This document shows, one piece after another, positions 62,001 to 64,000 of a DNA stretch of 64,000 nucleotides; within the stretch, counting starts at the first letter, position 1, and every line of letters begins with the position of its first letter. Under the pieces are notes generated by a model. That model had not been told where the DNA came from, did not search any database, and saw nothing but the letters and a program-made list of their open reading frames with translations. This stretch comes from Struthio camelus. Its lineage: Eukaryota; Chordata; Aves; Struthioniformes; Struthionidae. The translations under genes were made by a program, and so were the position numbers. Where the stretch lies: assembly GCF_040807025.1 (NCBI RefSeq), contig NC_090942.1:204870640-204934639 (forward strand), read 5' to 3'.

Positions 62001-64000
62001 GGATGCTTCTTGTGGTTCCTGGCAAGTGGTTTTGGTGCATCTCAACATCAACATTGTTGCTTCTCCTGTTGGTGCATTACTACATCATACACATATGGAT
62101 TAATTCACACCTGACATTGTCTCTGGGGTGGAATAAATAGTTCCTTGGCTAAGGAAACTCTTACGTGCTGTATGGATGTGGCCTATTTCAGTCCCAGCTG
62201 CCTTTAGCTTCTCCAGTCTTCCAGAGTAATCCCAACAGTCCTCACACTTGTCCGGCTGCTACTCACCCTCTAGCCATGCTGTGGCATCTGTATGCCTCAG
62301 CCCCAGGAGCACTTGGTAGCAGGTCGTTCCTGCCTGATCACAAAGCAGTCAGAGGAGGGCTCCCCTTTGTAGACTAGACCTTTGCAATAGGTCTTTGCAC
62401 TGCCTCAAAATTAGCCCAGAACAGACCAGCTGGCTGGGAGCTGATTTGACACAAAAGCCTAGCTCTGAGGCAGGCCTTCACAGGGGTCTGCATGTCAGGG
62501 GAGGAGAGAGAAGGCACATCTGTGTGATGAGATGTATGCCTGCACTTGCTGGACTTTCCTTTTCCTACAAGCTGAGGCTGAAGTTGCTGCAGATCCATAC
62601 AAGTTTACCAGGGCGAGCCCAAACTGGAAGATATCGCACTCTGGTGTCGCTCATACCTCTGCTCCAAGCAAGTAGTCTGGGCTTCCACGTGCAAATTGCA
62701 AAGTTTTGCTCAAGACACAGACCTTCAGGAGGCTGGGTGTGTGCAACAACCAGTTGAGGTCTGTGCTTCCAGGATGCGAGAAATCGTATGCCCCCACCTA
62801 GGCCAGCCTTACAGCCTCTGGGCAGTCAGTTATGAGCTAGGGAGAAGGAGATCTGGGTCATGGAGATGTGACAGGGGGGCTCTTGAAGGAAGGATGTTCT
62901 GTTCATGGCCATCTCTTCTTGTACATACGGCCATGCTGGCACTGGCCTTTTGGCTATTAAAATGTGGGTGGTTTGCAAGTCTTTTCATCCATCCCTGTGC
63001 CCAAGTGTGGGCTGGAAGGCTGTGTCCTCCTACACCCCAGACAGACAGCAGCTGTGGGAAGTGAGTCACCTCTCAATGAAAGGGCAGCATGCCCTGAGGG
63101 TCCCCAGGCTGTAGCCTGCAGGTATTCAACCTGTATGGTCCAGTGAAGCAGAAGGCAGAAAGCACCAGCCCAGAGCAAGCAAACCCCTCCTGCTGACCTC
63201 TTCCATCTCCAGTTTCGGATGTGGGGCTGCTGATCTCCTCCCAAAGACTCCTGTCAGCTTCACCTCCTGCCCCACCTTCCGGAGCATGGTGTTATCATAT
63301 TTTTAATTTCTCTTCTCTTTTATGTCTGTTTTGTTTCTACCCTTTGTACTCCAGTACAGCTCTCCTGGTCTAATTCTCTTAGGAGGAACAGACCCAGAAG
63401 TGAGGTGTTGCTGTGACCCTGTTAATATATGGCACCAACAAAATCTCTCAGTAAAATCTGAGGGATGGAGAACAGAGATCTCAGTTTCCTTAATCCCAGT
63501 CTAGATACCATCAAAAAAGAAAACCCTTTAAATCCCTTTATTAAAGATACAGAGAAAGAAAGCAAATAGCTAATGCATTTGCAACCTATGATATTAAGAC
63601 TCTTATTGCAGCAATATCCCTTATTCCCTTTAGTGAGGAAACTTTTTAAAAGGCCCAAATCCTACTGTGGGAGTCTTAGAAGGTGTTAAAGAGGGCAGCA
63701 TGAGTCCTTTTTCTTAGGAGAGGAGGGACGTTAGCTGAGACGGGTTGGAGCGGCTGTTGTGGCTGCTGTATTTCAAGTCCAGTCCCTCTTCCCTGAAGGT
63801 AAAACAAGACAAGCACAAGCCAAAGGCAGAGAAAAGTGCAGGGCAGGCAACATGTGCAGCTTCCTTCTCTGCTGCTGTGTCTCACTTACATCATTGCAGC
63901 TGGGGACAGCACGCAGTCACGCTGGCCACGCAGGCGCCCTGCAAGCATATCTCAGAGGTGGCGATGCCGGCATTTCTTCTCATCTCACTCAAAACATGAG
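56041..64000. other. no gene recognised
   Basis: AT-rich unique DNA with an (AAAT)n/(TTAA)n run at about 58953-58988, a TA-rich run at about 61765-61792, and an ancient repeat relic near 58.1-58.25 kb. GC rises after about 60.9 kb. Open frames of 60-122 codons there show no domain or convincing splice pairing. Confidence 0.45.
58090..58245 (-). repeat. ancient interspersed-repeat relic (possible)
   Basis: The minus strand reads ctgacatcagtgggaagttc...gtaaggtctgggccc, recalling old amniote repeats with 'gacttcaatgggagttt...aaggactgcaggatttggccc'. Diverged, family uncertain. Confidence 0.35.

Overview
The window looks like vertebrate nuclear DNA, most likely from a bird. CR1 LINEs are the dominant repeat. 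They have the avian-type 3' end with short ATTCTRTG-like octamers and the conserved tail that reads 'ggttggaagggacct' in antisense. There are also long dinucleotide microsatellites, no Alu or L1, and sparse coding. The CR1 style suggests a neoavian bird, but that is inference.

The only recognisable gene lies on the minus strand at about 4.8-16.0 kb, possibly to 17.0 kb. It is the 3' portion of an RNF213 (mysterin)-like gene, from the RZ-type zinc finger to the natural C-terminus and stop codon. About fifteen exons can be placed by splice signals, reading phase and family-like sequence. Most neighbouring exons join in phase. Four lesions interrupt it: a TGA in the RZ-finger exon, a 1-bp deletion in the following exon, a TAA further on, and a +1 frameshift in the penultimate exon. 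The RZ finger also lacks expected zinc ligands. No AAA+ motor or RING exons were seen upstream, so I call it a 5'-truncated, decaying RNF213-like pseudogene. Assembly error is not excluded for the single-base lesions. Two older CR1s, one carrying a nested second CR1, and one copy of an unclassified repeat sit in its introns. A second copy of that repeat lies inverted just past its 3' end.

Region by region: 0-1.67 kb no gene; 1.67-3.4 kb microsatellites, two tandem-repeat arrays (164-bp and 122-bp periods) and an LTR-like minus-strand promoter/polyA block; 4.3-17 kb the RNF213-like remnant with its intronic repeats; 17-20.75 kb no gene; 20.75-21.87 kb a young CR1 with an open RT C-terminal frame; 21.9-54.7 kb a long gene-poor stretch with a pyrimidine tract, a C20 run, ancient repeat relics and one exon-like open segment; 54.7-56.0 kb an older CR1 of another subfamily; 56-64 kb no gene.

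I found no RNA gene, CRISPR array or intact multi-gene system. Exon calls rest on my reading of splice sites and recalled family resemblance, not on an alignment. Intergenic entries say only that I see no gene, not that none exists.
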